Source: JABAAI01 sp965261955 (GTDB taxonomy: Bacteria; Spirochaetota; Leptospiria; Leptospirales; Leptonemataceae). Taken from it: a stretch of 64,000 nucleotides of DNA. Location of the stretch: positions 620,001 through 684,000 of the forward strand of contig CBDHEM010000071.1 in NCBI GenBank assembly GCA_965261955.1. Reading direction: 5' to 3'. The translations under genes and the position numbers were made by a program. Positions 35,612 through 45,203 of the stretch are shown here, one piece after another. The stretch's first letter is position 1, and each line of letters starts with the position of its first letter. Under the pieces are notes generated by a model that worked only from the letters and a program-made list of their open reading frames with translations, did no database searches and had not been told where the DNA came from.

Positions 35612-36721
35612 TTACATAGAGTCAGTATTGATTTTACTTTTCACCTGTTCGTTTTTTCTTTTTTTGGATTGTTCATCTGAATAAGTGATTTCATAATTAT
35701 TTTCAGGCAATACCTTTACATCTAAGATATGATTCAAAAAAAGATCTGTTTCGTGGTTAGTGATAACAGGGAAATTATAATAATTATTTTTATGTTTAAT
35801 GAGCTTTCCGGATTGTAATCGCTTTTCTATAAATCGAATGTGAGAATCGATTCTGTTTTGATTGACTTCTTTTGATTTTTGAGGAGTGTTACAAATTTTA
35901 TTTTGGATATTTTCTTGAAAGCTCTGATCTGTTTCTAATCCGATAGCATTTCTCTGTGCAACGGCCGCCGCTTCTAGCGTTGTTCCCGTACCCAAAAAAG
36001 GATCTAGAACAAAATCGTCCTTTATCGAGTACATTAAAATTAATCGATAAGCCAATTCAAAAGGGAATGCGGCGTTTCGCAATCGTCTCCCATCTTTTCC
36101 ATTGCTATTTTTTTGAGATACACCTTTAATATTTCGCCAAAGATCTGAAAACCAAAGATTACGTTCTTCCCAAAAAAATGCACTTTCTCTTCTTTTTTGT
36201 TTTTCTGCTATTGAAGAGAACTCTCTTTTTTGTCCTTTTCTTGTGATCAATATGTATTCATGCTCATAGGTAACATAAGCACCCACGGGAAGCATTCCAG
36301 AACCCATAAATTTAGTGGGGGCATTGGTTTCTTTTCGCCACAAAATATCCGGTAGAAAAATAAAGCCAATTTTCTGTAAACTGTTGAGTATTCGTGAGTG
36401 ATTGGAATACAGACAGAAATGATGATTGATTGTTCGCACCGCATCTCCTATATTTATACAGGCAATCCCCCCTTGCTTGAGAACTCTATAGACTTCTTTC
36501 CATGTATCATCCAATAGCTCATGCATTTTTTGGAACGCATCTTGAGGTTGATTGTTTTCCATATATTTTTGAATCAGTTTATTTTGTTGAGAGAAAATAT
36601 CATCCCACATTGCAACCATCGGATACGGCGGGGATGTAACGACAAGATCAATGCTATTGTCTTTTACGTATGAAAACTTCTTTGCAGATTGGAAATAGGA
36701 GGTAAGCGTTATTTTTTTCAC
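35612..36721 (-). CDS. Site-specific DNA methyltransferase (beta-class, N4/N6)
   Basis: 369 residues. The catalytic motif IV is VVTSPPYP near residue 30 and the SAM-binding motif I is DFVLDPFLGTGTTLEAAAVAQRNAIGLE near 239. Motif IV before motif I is the beta-class order of amino methyltransferases. SPPY is common to N4-cytosine and some N6-adenine enzymes. No restriction endonuclease is adjacent, so it may be an orphan methylase with a regulatory or anti-restriction role. The C-terminal 70 residues are basic and unassigned. The start is GTG at 36721 with no clear ribosome binding site. The 15 bp between the 3' end and MITE copy 5 are non-coding. Confidence 0.88.
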   Translation of the reverse strand: MKKITLTSYFQSAKKFSYVKDNSIDLVVTSPPYPMVAMWDDIFSQQNKLIQKYMENNQPQDAFQKMHELLDDTWKEVYRVLKQGGIACINIGDAVRTINHHFCLYSNHSRILNSLQKIGFIFLPDILWRKETNAPTKFMGSGMLPVGAYVTYEHEYILITRKGQKREFSSIAEKQKRRESAFFWEERNLWFSDLWRNIKGVSQKNSNGKDGRRLRNAAFPFELAYRLILMYSIKDDFVLDPFLGTGTTLEAAAVAQRNAIGLETDQSFQENIQNKICNTPQKSKEVNQNRIDSHIRFIEKRLQSGKLIKHKNNYYNFPVITNHETDLFLNHILDVKVLPENNYEITYSDEQSKKRKNEQVKSKINTDSM

Positions 36722-36762
36722 GTCGTACAGTCTTTATGTAAAGTGGATAGAGCCACTGTATG

Positions 36763-39700
36763 CTAATTTTGGAAACTATTTGGGAAGTAATTGAGGAATC
36801 TTTGTTGATAAGAAAAGTGACGATAGGGTTCAGTGATTCGATTCCCGTAAGGAGAGGAGTTTTTTCCGTTTGCACTTGTTCCCCCTATTCCGCTAAAAAA
36901 TCCAAACGCAAATAGACCCCCTCCTTCTTTCCCTTGCGATATACTCAATATAATTTTAGGAAAAGGGATATAAAACACGTTCAATCCTATACCTATTTGC
37001 AGGCCATAGGCCCATGTATCCCTCCTTTCATTTTGTAAGTTCTTTGTAACACCATATTCATAAAAAGGTGTCAGTGTTATATTGCGAAGAAAAAAAGAAT
37101 GCCAATCGTTCACAAGAGAGCGAGAATACCAAAGAAGAGGGAAGCGATATTCGTAGCTATATACCGTAAAAGTACCCCCTTTAAAAATAGATTTATCTGC
37201 ATTACGAATCAGGCTTCCGTGAAAATTATGGCGGAGTTTCACATTTTTTCCGAAATATTGATACGAACTCACGCCTAGAAAATTCACATGATTATTCCAA
37301 AAAGAAGGTAAATACAAAGATGTGCTCCACTCAACCACTCCATAGTCCACACCTATTGCAGCCGAAGATTCATCGTCCATAGATGTCTGCCCTAGGAGAT
37401 TTTGTTTATAGTATTCACCCTTTACAAAAATATCCCAGCCTTTTTCTGGGCTAATAGATTCGGGAAAGAGATGTATATCTCCCAAAAGAAGTATGACTGA
37501 AGGGCCAGCCAGAGATAGTTCCTCATTCAAATTGACGTCATTATTTTGCGTCACTTGTCCCGCTCCTCCAGATGAGCTTTTTGATGGGTTTTTTATTGTA
37601 AAAATATGTTCTTGCGAGGTATAGCCCAAAAGGTTTTGGAAAGAAATAAAGCGTCCAGGCCTGATGTATGTAAGATAGCCACTGTTTTTTTCACTAATCG
37701 TTTTCTCTCTAAGCCCGTCACGCCTATGACTCAGAGATAGACCAAATTGATAGCGATTGTATATGTAGTAGGCTGAACCACTGAGTACTTGGGAGTTATC
37801 TATGCTGTCATTTTCTTCTGATTTTTCATCAGCATTATTTTGTGAAAAAAGACTGAGAGAACTTCCTAGTATGTGCCAGTGGAGGGGGTCACGCATTTCA
37901 ATGCTTCCCCCTGCATATAAAAAATTCGAAATAGCCCCAACTTTTCCAAAGTCAAATAAACCGGTGTAATATGGAGAAAAATTGGAAAGAGGATTGTAAT
38001 GACTTTCTGCATACTGCATTCGATTGCTTTCAATATTTGTTTCTATCTCACCTTTTACGTCCCTCCTGATCTTTTGGATCCCAATCTTTTGAGAGAAAAT
38101 CACAGAAATATTCTGCTTGAGAAAGAGCCTATCGGCTCTCTTGGCTATTTTATCTTTATGAGAGATTTGGATAACGTCATATCCTGTTTTGAAATACGCA
38201 ATGGCATATAGACTTTCTTTAGCTCCTATGGGATAGAATAGACCCGTGTTTGTTCGTGTATTTCTCCGTATGGAATTTTTTTTGATGTGGAAGCTGTAGA
38301 TATTGTAAATACCATTGGCATCGGAACTAAAAAGTAACTTCCGGTCGTCGTATGAAAAAGAAATTTGAGTTAGAACGGATTTTTTAGCTCGCAGGCGGAG
38401 CTTGCAGTCTTTTATATCACCCCTAACAATTGAGCAAATGACTATACCTGCTGAACCTTTTGTGCCATCTCTATAAACTGTTGCAAGATAACGTCCGTTA
38501 CGGGAAAGGGCTGTGAATTGTAGTATTCCTTGATAACTAGTACGGAAGATTTTTTTTTCATCGTAGAGAGACCCATTTTTTATGCTGGCGAACTTTAGTA
38601 CGCGAAAGTTATTTTCTTTTTCTATGAAATATATTTTTTTGCCACTCGAAGAAAGGCTAGGATAAGATATACTTCGATTTGGTGCCATACGACCAAAGAG
38701 ATGGGAGCGATTCCCATCATGAAGCTCTTGGCGTATACCAAAATTTGGATAGAGAAGGTAATCTGAACTATAGATGCGACGCCGACCAGCTAAGGCAATA
38801 CCACGATTTGTAATTTGTTTGCGAACTAAAATTGGATTACGCGTTAGGTCTTTTAAATGGATTTGGTAAACACCAGAAGAATGATTGGGGGGATTTCCAA
38901 AAAATAGAAGTTTGTCTTCACGATCATGCACAAGAAAACTTTTTGTATTTCCATCGTAGGTGAGACGTTTGTATGGTGTGAGGCCTTTTTTCTTGAGTAA
39001 GGTGTTTTTATTTTGGTACTGCTCCACATCTTTTTCGTACATAGCTTTATAAATTTCTCGATAAGATGCATCTAGTGCATTAAAACGATGTTGAATATTC
39101 AACATCGAGTCGATACCCCAGTAATCTCTAGGTGCTTGTTTTCCATTTTGCTGGGCAAATTCTGCAATAAAGCGCCCACCATACAAATAAGGAATAGCAC
39201 CCCTAGGCCATCTATGAGTTGTGTTTACCATTTCTGATAAAGAAGGGTAAGAATTTGATAGGATAGCTGTACGCACGGCCATGTTTGTAAGAGTATCTTT
39301 TAAACGTCCTAAACCACTCAAACTTTCTTCCCAAACAGCCACGCCTTCAGTCAAAAAAGCAGGAGAATACAGATTAGGTGGTAATCCAAATAGTACGCGC
39401 CCTAAAAAAAGCAAATATCTCTTTGGATCCCAAATTTGGAGGCTAAGGATGTGTGTGTATTCGTGAGTAAATAATAGATCTAGCCAATTTTCATAATATG
39501 AAAACGTTCCCAATTGCGGAGCTTCTAAATACAATACAATTTGATTGATGCCTACAGTGGTGGCAAAGCCCTGTGTTATATCACTGGAGAAGACAAGGGA
39601 TACGTTTGTTTTATATTTATACCATGGTTTAGTATAGAGTACGCCTAGTCTCTTGTGTACTTTTTCAAAAAGTTGTGCGGCTTGGATGGCATATCCCCTT

Positions 39701-39894
39701 CTCCCGGTAGGAAAGTGAATAGTAAAGTGTTTTGTATGTAGACTTTTCCAACTCCCCCATCCGTCTGAAATAGGAATAGAATGGGGGGGAATGTTGCTTA
39801 TATTTATTTGTGCAAATAATTTCTTTTTGCAGAAAGGAGATGCGTACAGAATAAAGAGTAGGGGAAGAGAAATCCACAAACTTAGTCGTAACAT
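36763..39894 (-). CDS. Large envelope protein: HEYTH peptidase-like, beta-propeller and beta-barrel parts
   Basis: 1043 residues with a signal peptide (LWISLPLLFILYASPF). Residues about 45-270 look like a zinc peptidase of the gluzincin type: HEYTHIL at 144-150 and LTEGVAVWEE with E183. Residues about 310-620 have repeated strands with SxDxxxI/L motifs (ISFSYDDRKLLFSSDANGIYNIYSF, LSRNGRYLATVYRDGTKGSAG) typical of TolB-like propellers. The last 350 residues are strand-rich with aromatic girdles and glycines, as in an outer-membrane barrel (YEYRFPLLWYSRSLVND, YGLQIGIGLNVFYIPFPKII). It would place a protease and a propeller at the outer membrane. It is the first of a minus-strand block ending at the methylase. 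Confidence 0.7.
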   Translation of the reverse strand: MLRLSLWISLPLLFILYASPFCKKKLFAQINISNIPPHSIPISDGWGSWKSLHTKHFTIHFPTGRRGYAIQAAQLFEKVHKRLGVLYTKPWYKYKTNVSLVFSSDITQGFATTVGINQIVLYLEAPQLGTFSYYENWLDLLFTHEYTHILSLQIWDPKRYLLFLGRVLFGLPPNLYSPAFLTEGVAVWEESLSGLGRLKDTLTNMAVRTAILSNSYPSLSEMVNTTHRWPRGAIPYLYGGRFIAEFAQQNGKQAPRDYWGIDSMLNIQHRFNALDASYREIYKAMYEKDVEQYQNKNTLLKKKGLTPYKRLTYDGNTKSFLVHDREDKLLFFGNPPNHSSGVYQIHLKDLTRNPILVRKQITNRGIALAGRRRIYSSDYLLYPNFGIRQELHDGNRSHLFGRMAPNRSISYPSLSSSGKKIYFIEKENNFRVLKFASIKNGSLYDEKKIFRTSYQGILQFTALSRNGRYLATVYRDGTKGSAGIVICSIVRGDIKDCKLRLRAKKSVLTQISFSYDDRKLLFSSDANGIYNIYSFHIKKNSIRRNTRTNTGLFYPIGAKESLYAIAYFKTGYDVIQISHKDKIAKRADRLFLKQNISVIFSQKIGIQKIRRDVKGEIETNIESNRMQYAESHYNPLSNFSPYYTGLFDFGKVGAISNFLYAGGSIEMRDPLHWHILGSSLSLFSQNNADEKSEENDSIDNSQVLSGSAYYIYNRYQFGLSLSHRRDGLREKTISEKNSGYLTYIRPGRFISFQNLLGYTSQEHIFTIKNPSKSSSGGAGQVTQNNDVNLNEELSLAGPSVILLLGDIHLFPESISPEKGWDIFVKGEYYKQNLLGQTSMDDESSAAIGVDYGVVEWSTSLYLPSFWNNHVNFLGVSSYQYFGKNVKLRHNFHGSLIRNADKSIFKGGTFTVYSYEYRFPLLWYSRSLVNDWHSFFLRNITLTPFYEYGVTKNLQNERRDTWAYGLQIGIGLNVFYIPFPKIILSISQGKEGGGLFAFGFFSGIGGTSANGKNSSPYGNRITEPYRHFSYQQRFLNYFPNSFQN

Positions 39895-39915
39895 TTTGAG
39901 TCTGCCTACTTGTAA

Positions 39916-41592
39916 TCAATCAGAGATTTTTTTAGCCTTTTGTGTTTTTATATATTTCACTATACTTCGTAATAATTGCATAAGGCTTAGATATGGGAAG
40001 TTTGCCTTCCGGTTCTCATAACCAATCGAGAATAACAATTGCCATTGTTGATATAGTATGTGATATTTTTGAAAAATGTTGAAGCTAGGGTCATATACAT
40101 TTGTCGACTCGGAACTGGCTCCATTTAACTCTATTATGGAAATCTTTTTACCAGCTCTCAATTCCTTTTGGGTTTGATAGCGTATGTCAAAGCGCCCAAA
40201 GTAGAACCCTGAAATTTTTTTAGCAATTTGGTCAATTTTTTTTCGCAGAGCTTCTGTATACAAAAAAGTACCATCACAAAACATAGTTCCTTGGGCATGA
40301 TTACCGGCTATTGTCAACTGTAGTGTTTCATCTTTTTTCAGAACTCTTTTGACGTTTTCTTTTTTTTGTGATAATCGCTTCAAGAATATTTTCTCTTGCA
40401 TAGCGTAGCGAGGATGACTGAGGATGAGCTCTTTTATATTAGACTTACCATCTCCTAAAAGGATAGGGAATATTTTATGGGTAATAGAAAAAATATGACC
40501 GTTCTTTTCTTTAGGCATGCGATAATAGAATATTCCAGCTTCATGGGGGCCGGGATGAAAAACTTGAGCCAGAACATCTTGTACATTTTGTTTGAGGTAT
40601 TTTTTAGCTTGATCCGGATTATGAATTAGGCTGACGCCGATTCCTCGTTGACCTTGATCTGGTTTCAGGATGATGGGATAAGACCACCCCTTACTTTGAA
40701 AACCTGCATTCAAATGATCCCAGCGTTGCTGTAGGGTATAGTTTTTTTTCTGTCCCCTCTTTCCCTTACGTTGGTTCATTTTGATGTTTTTATGGGGGAA
40801 TGCGGGAACGAGAAGCCAATCTATATTCCACTGAGAAGGAATTTGTCCCAGGATCGAAGCTTTTGACTCTCCAATCATTCCACCACCTTCCATTCCGGGA
40901 TTGGCAGCCGTTACGGTCTGAAAGCCTCTGTAGCGTAATATCCAATAAATCCAACCGGGTAATAAGGGGGCATAGAATAGCCAAGGGGGCCAAAATTCGG
41001 GTCTAGTCAATTTTTGAAAGTGTATAATTCGTTTTCTGCGTCCTTCTTGTGTAAAGAGAAAAACAAGGGAACGAAAAAGAATATAGGCTAAGAGTACTGT
41101 GGTGCCTAGTGCTACCCAGTAGTTGCCTGTTAGTTTTTCGATGTTCTCTTGTAAGCTTGGACCTACCCACATACTTAGAAAAATCAATGATGGAGTCCAA
41201 ATCAATCCAGCCAGCAAAGCGAAAAGTATCATGGTGTGTGGTTTCCCACCTAAGAAACCGCCACCCAAATAGACGGGGAAGCGCAGGCCAGGAACAAAGC
41301 GCGCTAGAACAATCAGTTTCCAACCTTCCTTTTGGAAGCGTTGGCCTGTTTTTTTAAAGTTACGCGAAAGTTTGTTTTGCCAAGGCTTATATTTTAAGAG
41401 ACCGTAGGCCATACTTTTTCCTAAGAAAAAAAGACCTAGGTCTCCCAAAAAAATACCTAAAGTACAGGCAAAGATTCCAACGAACAGAGAAACTTGTCCG
41501 GAAAGAATGAAAAGACCTGTAGAAATGCAAGTCAAATCCTCTGAGATAAAAGTAGCCGAAGCGATCGCTAAAATTTGAGTCCATTCTGCCAC
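39916..41592 (-). CDS. DedA (VTT)-ATP-grasp fusion protein
   Basis: 558 residues. The N-terminal 200 residues are a DedA/SNARE-associated domain: ATFISEDLTCISTGLFI, GIFLGDLGLFFLGK and ARFVPGLRFPVYLGGGFLGG (R98, P101, R104). DedA proteins act in lipid-carrier recycling. The rest is a soluble ATP-grasp ligase-like domain: YPIILKPDQGQRGIGVSLI, ILLGDGKSNIKELIL, FGRFDIRYQ and the metal-binding IIELNGASSEST. The D-Ala-D-Ala ligase-like end pattern (ELNG..SE) is present. A ligase joined to a lipid-linked membrane domain suggests modification of an envelope precursor; this is inference. The start is GTG at 41592; the stop is 21 bp upstream of the 1043-residue gene. Confidence 0.75.
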   Translation of the reverse strand: MAEWTQILAIASATFISEDLTCISTGLFILSGQVSLFVGIFACTLGIFLGDLGLFFLGKSMAYGLLKYKPWQNKLSRNFKKTGQRFQKEGWKLIVLARFVPGLRFPVYLGGGFLGGKPHTMILFALLAGLIWTPSLIFLSMWVGPSLQENIEKLTGNYWVALGTTVLLAYILFRSLVFLFTQEGRRKRIIHFQKLTRPEFWPPWLFYAPLLPGWIYWILRYRGFQTVTAANPGMEGGGMIGESKASILGQIPSQWNIDWLLVPAFPHKNIKMNQRKGKRGQKKNYTLQQRWDHLNAGFQSKGWSYPIILKPDQGQRGIGVSLIHNPDQAKKYLKQNVQDVLAQVFHPGPHEAGIFYYRMPKEKNGHIFSITHKIFPILLGDGKSNIKELILSHPRYAMQEKIFLKRLSQKKENVKRVLKKDETLQLTIAGNHAQGTMFCDGTFLYTEALRKKIDQIAKKISGFYFGRFDIRYQTQKELRAGKKISIIELNGASSESTNVYDPSFNIFQKYHILYQQWQLLFSIGYENRKANFPYLSLMQLLRSIVKYIKTQKAKKISD

Positions 41593-41604
41593 GGATTGAA
41601 CTAC

Positions 41605-42201
41605 TCACCAACTATTCACTGGATGAAAAGGAGTCGATGGTGCCAAGCCAAAAGTAGTATCCATTTTTTTTTCTAAAAGGCGTAAGCGTATGGCAATCAT
41701 GGCATTATGATGCAGTAGATGATGAAAAACAAACATGAGTTCTCGGCCTATATAAGAGGGGAAAAGTGAACTATGCCCTTCTTTTGAAAGCACGTGTTCG
41801 ATTTGTATAGAATGATCAAGAAGGGAAGTATCCTTTTCTTTTACACTGAGAGCAAGTTTATTTAAGTTTTGGAGCGTCTCATGGATTTTTTGAATGCAGT
41901 ACTTTACATCTTTTTCCACATTCCCACCCCGTATACGTTTGTCGTAAGCAACTTGTGCATGGACAATCTCCTTTTCTTGTGTACAACTAGCCACTTTATT
42001 TGTTTCTGTTAGTAGGGCATCGATATGATCCAATGAGTGTCGAACATGCTCACCGATACTACCATTGATGATACCGCCTCCTTTTCTAGAAAATTCCTCG
42101 TTATTTAGATCGTAAAGCAAAGGGGGCAATTGCTCTAATGTCTTTTGCAAAGTAGCTATGACGTTACCTTGAGAGACAGTAGTTGAGGTATCTCTATTCA
42201 T
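41605..42201 (-). CDS. DinB-like four-helix protein
   Basis: 198 residues, mostly helical. GSIGEHVRHSLDHIDALL supplies the first histidines and FVFHHLLHHNAMIAIRLRL the later ones, which is the layout of DinB/YfiT metal-binding four-helix bundles. In this superfamily members range from thiol-dependent transferases to DNA-damage-induced proteins of unknown role. It is 12 bp upstream of the DedA fusion gene on the same strand and so likely co-transcribed. No signal peptide. Confidence 0.65.
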   Translation of the reverse strand: MNRDTSTTVSQGNVIATLQKTLEQLPPLLYDLNNEEFSRKGGGIINGSIGEHVRHSLDHIDALLTETNKVASCTQEKEIVHAQVAYDKRIRGGNVEKDVKYCIQKIHETLQNLNKLALSVKEKDTSLLDHSIQIEHVLSKEGHSSLFPSYIGRELMFVFHHLLHHNAMIAIRLRLLEKKMDTTFGLAPSTPFHPVNSW

Positions 42202-42265
42202 TTCTGACTATTCAGTAGAAATCTAAAAAAATTCTGAGCAGTCAATCCAAAAATAGTATTTGCCT

Positions 42266-42790
42266 ATGAAGCGATGTGTTCCATATGGCAATATGCTTTT
42301 GCAAAAACATGTCCTTTTATTATATGTAACGAATAAACCCGGAGTGATGAGTCAGGTATCCGGTCTTTTTACACGACGTGGTTACAATATTGATAGTGTG
42401 GCTGTGGGAATCACAGATGACCCGAAAAAGTCTGTGATAACCATTGTACTAAAAGGAACAGATGAGGATCTTAGCCAATTTAAGGGACAATTGCTAAAGC
42501 TAGCCGATGTGATTACGGTTCGTGAGTTAAATTATCATGATTCCATCAGTAGAGAGCTACTTTTGATTCGTATCCATGCCATTGCTAAGGATAGAGAAGA
42601 ATTGACAACTATAGTGGAAGTTTTTGGTGGAAAAATAGCTGAAATTACAGAAGAAACTATGTTAATTGAAGCCAGCGGAAATGCTCGGTGTATAAATGGA
42701 ATGATCACTATGCTGAAGCGATTTGGTATAGTCGATATGTCTCGTACGGGTCAGGTTGCTCTAGATTTTTCTATTACAGATCTTCAGTAG
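42266..42790 (+). CDS. ilvN: Acetolactate synthase, small (regulatory) subunit
   Basis: About 174 residues. The ACT domain is clear: VLLLYVTNKPGVMSQVSGLFTRRGYNIDSVAVG, followed by RELLLIRIHA and the C-terminal IVDMSRTGQVAL. ACT domains of IlvN/IlvH bind valine and give feedback control to the large subunit. The start is uncertain: TTG 42260, ATG 42266, or ATG 42293 just before LLQKHVL; the last matches the family best. The catalytic ilvB is 35 kb to the left and separately transcribed. A PfkB-type kinase follows after 15 bp. Confidence 0.92.
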   Translation: MKRCVPYGNMLLQKHVLLLYVTNKPGVMSQVSGLFTRRGYNIDSVAVGITDDPKKSVITIVLKGTDEDLSQFKGQLLKLADVITVRELNYHDSISRELLLIRIHAIAKDREELTTIVEVFGGKIAEITEETMLIEASGNARCINGMITMLKRFGIVDMSRTGQVALDFSITDLQ

Positions 42791-42805
42791 TTGCTTGGGT
42801 GATTT

Positions 42806-43831
42806 ATGACAAAAACAACAGAATATGATGTCTTTGGCCTAGGAAACGCCATCGTGGATGCGGTGACTTTTGTTGATGAGGAAACTCTGAGAAAGACGGG
42901 GCTCTCTTCAGGAGTGATGACGCTATCAGAATCTACTCAGCAAGTAAAGTTATTGAGCTTACTAAAAAACCACACCTTACAATTGCGGTCCGGTGGTTCG
43001 GCTGGGAATAGTATGTGGGCCATTATGCAATGTGGGGGTAAGGCTTGCTATACTGCTAAGGTTTCTAAAGATTCAAATGGGGTATTTTTTCAAGATGAAA
43101 TGACTTCTCATGGGATTGAATTTCCCGTTGAGCCCCTCTCAGAAACAGAGGGAAGTACAGGGACTTGTGTTGTTTTAACGACACCCGATGCCCAAAGAAC
43201 TATGAGCACAAACCTTGGTGTTTCCGTACGTTTGTCTGCTAGCGATATTGACACAGACAGGCTGAAGCGTGCTAGCTATGTTTATTGTGAAGGCTATTTA
43301 TGGACAGGCGAGAGTACCCGAGCCACATGCATAGAAGCCATGGAACAAGCGAAAAAAGCAGGCGTACCCTTGGCCTTTACGTATTCCGATCCCTTTTTAG
43401 TAGAGAACTATCGAGATGATTTTGCAAGAGTGACAAAAGAATATTGCGATATTGTGTTCTGTAATCGAGACGAAGCCTTATCCATGATTAGTGTGGCGGG
43501 TGGTAAAGGCAATCATGAACAAAAAGATATTCAGAATAGTTTGAACTATCTCCGAGAAAGGGCACAGACGGTGATCGTAACCAATAGCGAAAAGGGATGT
43601 TATCTTTGCCATGATAAAATAAATGAGCAAATAGAGGGCTTTTCTGCGGCTTCCGTTACGGATACAAATGGGGCAGGAGACGCCTTTGCGGGTGGTGTTC
43701 TTTTTGCTTTATCCAAGGGCCATGATATATCGTACAGTGCTCGGTGGGGCAATTATTTGGGTGCACAGGTCATTGCAATTCACGGAGCCCGTTTAGAGAG
43801 AAGTTACCTAGATGATATGAGAAACATATAG
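42806..43831 (+). CDS. PfkB-family sugar/nucleoside kinase
   Basis: 341 residues. It begins YDVFGLGNAIVDAV and contains LRSGGSAGNSMWAI (the first PfkB signature) and DTNGAGDAFAGGVLFAL (the second, with the catalytic aspartate of GAGD). CNRDEALSM is also typical. The pattern fits adenosine kinase or related ribokinase-family members; the phosphate acceptor cannot be named from sequence. It is 15 bp after ilvN, and MITE copy 6 begins 22 bp after its stop. Confidence 0.88.
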   Translation: MTKTTEYDVFGLGNAIVDAVTFVDEETLRKTGLSSGVMTLSESTQQVKLLSLLKNHTLQLRSGGSAGNSMWAIMQCGGKACYTAKVSKDSNGVFFQDEMTSHGIEFPVEPLSETEGSTGTCVVLTTPDAQRTMSTNLGVSVRLSASDIDTDRLKRASYVYCEGYLWTGESTRATCIEAMEQAKKAGVPLAFTYSDPFLVENYRDDFARVTKEYCDIVFCNRDEALSMISVAGGKGNHEQKDIQNSLNYLRERAQTVIVTNSEKGCYLCHDKINEQIEGFSAASVTDTNGAGDAFAGGVLFALSKGHDISYSARWGNYLGAQVIAIHGARLERSYLDDMRNI

Positions 43832-43852
43832 TCCATCCCTTCTCTCAATAAA

Positions 43853-43962
43853 GGGCCTGTTGCAAAACACAAAAAAAACGAGAAGTTAACCCTCTCTCAA
43901 ATGCCTCAAATCAGCGATCCATAGGGCGCTATTTGCAATTCTTTACATTTTGCAACAGTCCC
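43853..43962. repeat. MITE-like palindromic repeat, copy 6
   Basis: Ends GGGCCTGTTGCAAAACAC and, inverted, TGGGACTGTTGCAAAATG. The core AAATCAGCGATCCATAG and CGCTATTTGCAAT is close to that of copies 1, 4 and 5. It lies after the PfkB kinase gene. Confidence 0.8.
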
Positions 43963-43981
43963 AATAAAAAAAACGAAGCTC

Positions 43982-44206
43982 ATGAAGCCGCTTTTGTTTC
44001 TTTCCGATATTCGTTTTGTGGACAAAAAAATATACCCTCAGGCCAAAAAGAAAGCCATTCCTACCCAAAGCCAGTTAGACAAGCAAACTCCTAAAAATAA
44101 GGTCATTTCGCTAGCAGAGTATCGTATTCGAAAGCTATTGCGATCTAGAGGCTTTGAGCTGATTTCCAACGGGAATGGTCAACTAAAAGTCATTGTGCGC
44201 ATATAA
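43982..44206 (+). CDS. Small basic hypothetical protein
   Basis: 74 residues, rich in Lys and Arg, not recognised. The central part ISLAEYRIRKLLRSRGFELI looks like a short amphipathic helix. It starts 19 bp after MITE copy 6 and is the last host-like ORF before the foreign island. The ATG has no obvious ribosome binding site. A real small gene and a chance ORF are both possible. The 165 bp after it have no gene. Confidence 0.4.
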   Translation: MKPLLFLSDIRFVDKKIYPQAKKKAIPTQSQLDKQTPKNKVISLAEYRIRKLLRSRGFELISNGNGQLKVIVRI

Positions 44207-44371
44207 AACCCATATGAAAAATAATACTCAACTGTGTTGCCTGTTTACATAGGCTTTATACCGACATTTTTATAGGGAAATATTTTAGTTCACCTGTAAA
44301 AAAATATCGGCTCCACAGACAAGCCCACAAGCCCACCGCTATTTTTGACGTGCTCAGCCGCTCCAGTCTGC

Positions 44372-44852
44372 CTAACGGGGCAAATGCGGCAAACCAAGCT
44401 CCGCCAGAAAAGCATTGTGCTTGTCGGCGGCTTGCGCAATGGTCTTTTCTAGTTTGACCATTTCCTCGTGATTAGCCGGCAAGTCGATCTGCTCCTCCGA
44501 CTCAGCGGTGCTGATATAACGGGATATATTCAGATTGTAATCGTTTTTTTCGATTTCCTCCATGCTCACGCGACGAGCGTAGCGGTCGGCTTCCTTGCGG
44601 TATTGATAGGTCTCAACAATTTTTTCGATATGTTCGGGCAAAAGGCGGTTTTGCCGTTTGCCTTTCTCAAAATACTCGCTGGCGTTGATGAACAGCACAT
44701 CATCCGGCTTTTTGCATTTCTTCAACACCAGAATACACACCGGAATACCGGTGGAAAAGAACAGATTGGCAGGCAAGCCAATCACCGTGTCTATATTATC
44801 ATCCTCCAATAGCTTACGGCGGATACGCGCCTCGGCACCACCGCGAAACAAT
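44372..44852 (-). pseudogene. 3' fragment of a type I restriction methylase (HsdM)
   Basis: About 160 residues in frame: LFRGGAEARIRRKLLEDDNIDTVIGLPANLFFSTGIPVCILVLKKCK, then DVLFINASEYFEKGKRQN and DYNLNISRYI, ending LAELGLPHLPR. This is the C-terminal third of HsdM N6-adenine methylases; the SAM motif and NPPF are missing. The 5' side is cut exactly where the IS3-family element begins (44853). Base composition is clearly richer in G and C than its surroundings, a sign of recent acquisition. No hsdS or hsdR is seen. Confidence 0.85.
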
Positions 44853-44906
44853 TGACCTTCCCCCAAAAGAGTGGACAGTCCACTTTACATTATGGAGGAA
44901 GAAAAC

Positions 44907-45203
44907 ATGGAAACAAACACTATCAAGGCGTCAGCTAAACGCTATGATGAACAATTTAAGAAGGATACGGTATAGACTTACTGGATCAAAAATAAGCTTT
45001 TAGCAAAAGAGGTCAGTGAAGCTTTTGAGGTATCTGAAACTACACTCTATAAATGGCGTAGGAAATATGAGTTTAATAACTCTGATCCTAATCGTTCTAT
45101 AGAGGCGGAATTATCTAGGCTTCGCAAAGAGTGTTCTGAACTTCGTCAAGAAAGGGATATCTTAAAAAAGTCAGTAGCCATTTTCATAAAACCACAGAAA
45201 TGA
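44907..45203 (+). pseudogene. IS3 transposase OrfA with early stop
   Basis: 99 codons. KRYDEQFKKDTV is followed by an in-frame TAG at 44973 and then TYWIKNKLLAKEVSEAFEVSETTLYKWRRKY, the HTH of IS3 OrfA proteins. A leucine-zipper stretch (EAELSRLRKECSELRQERDILKKSVAIF) closes it. One base change accounts for the stop, so decay is recent. Confidence 0.8.
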
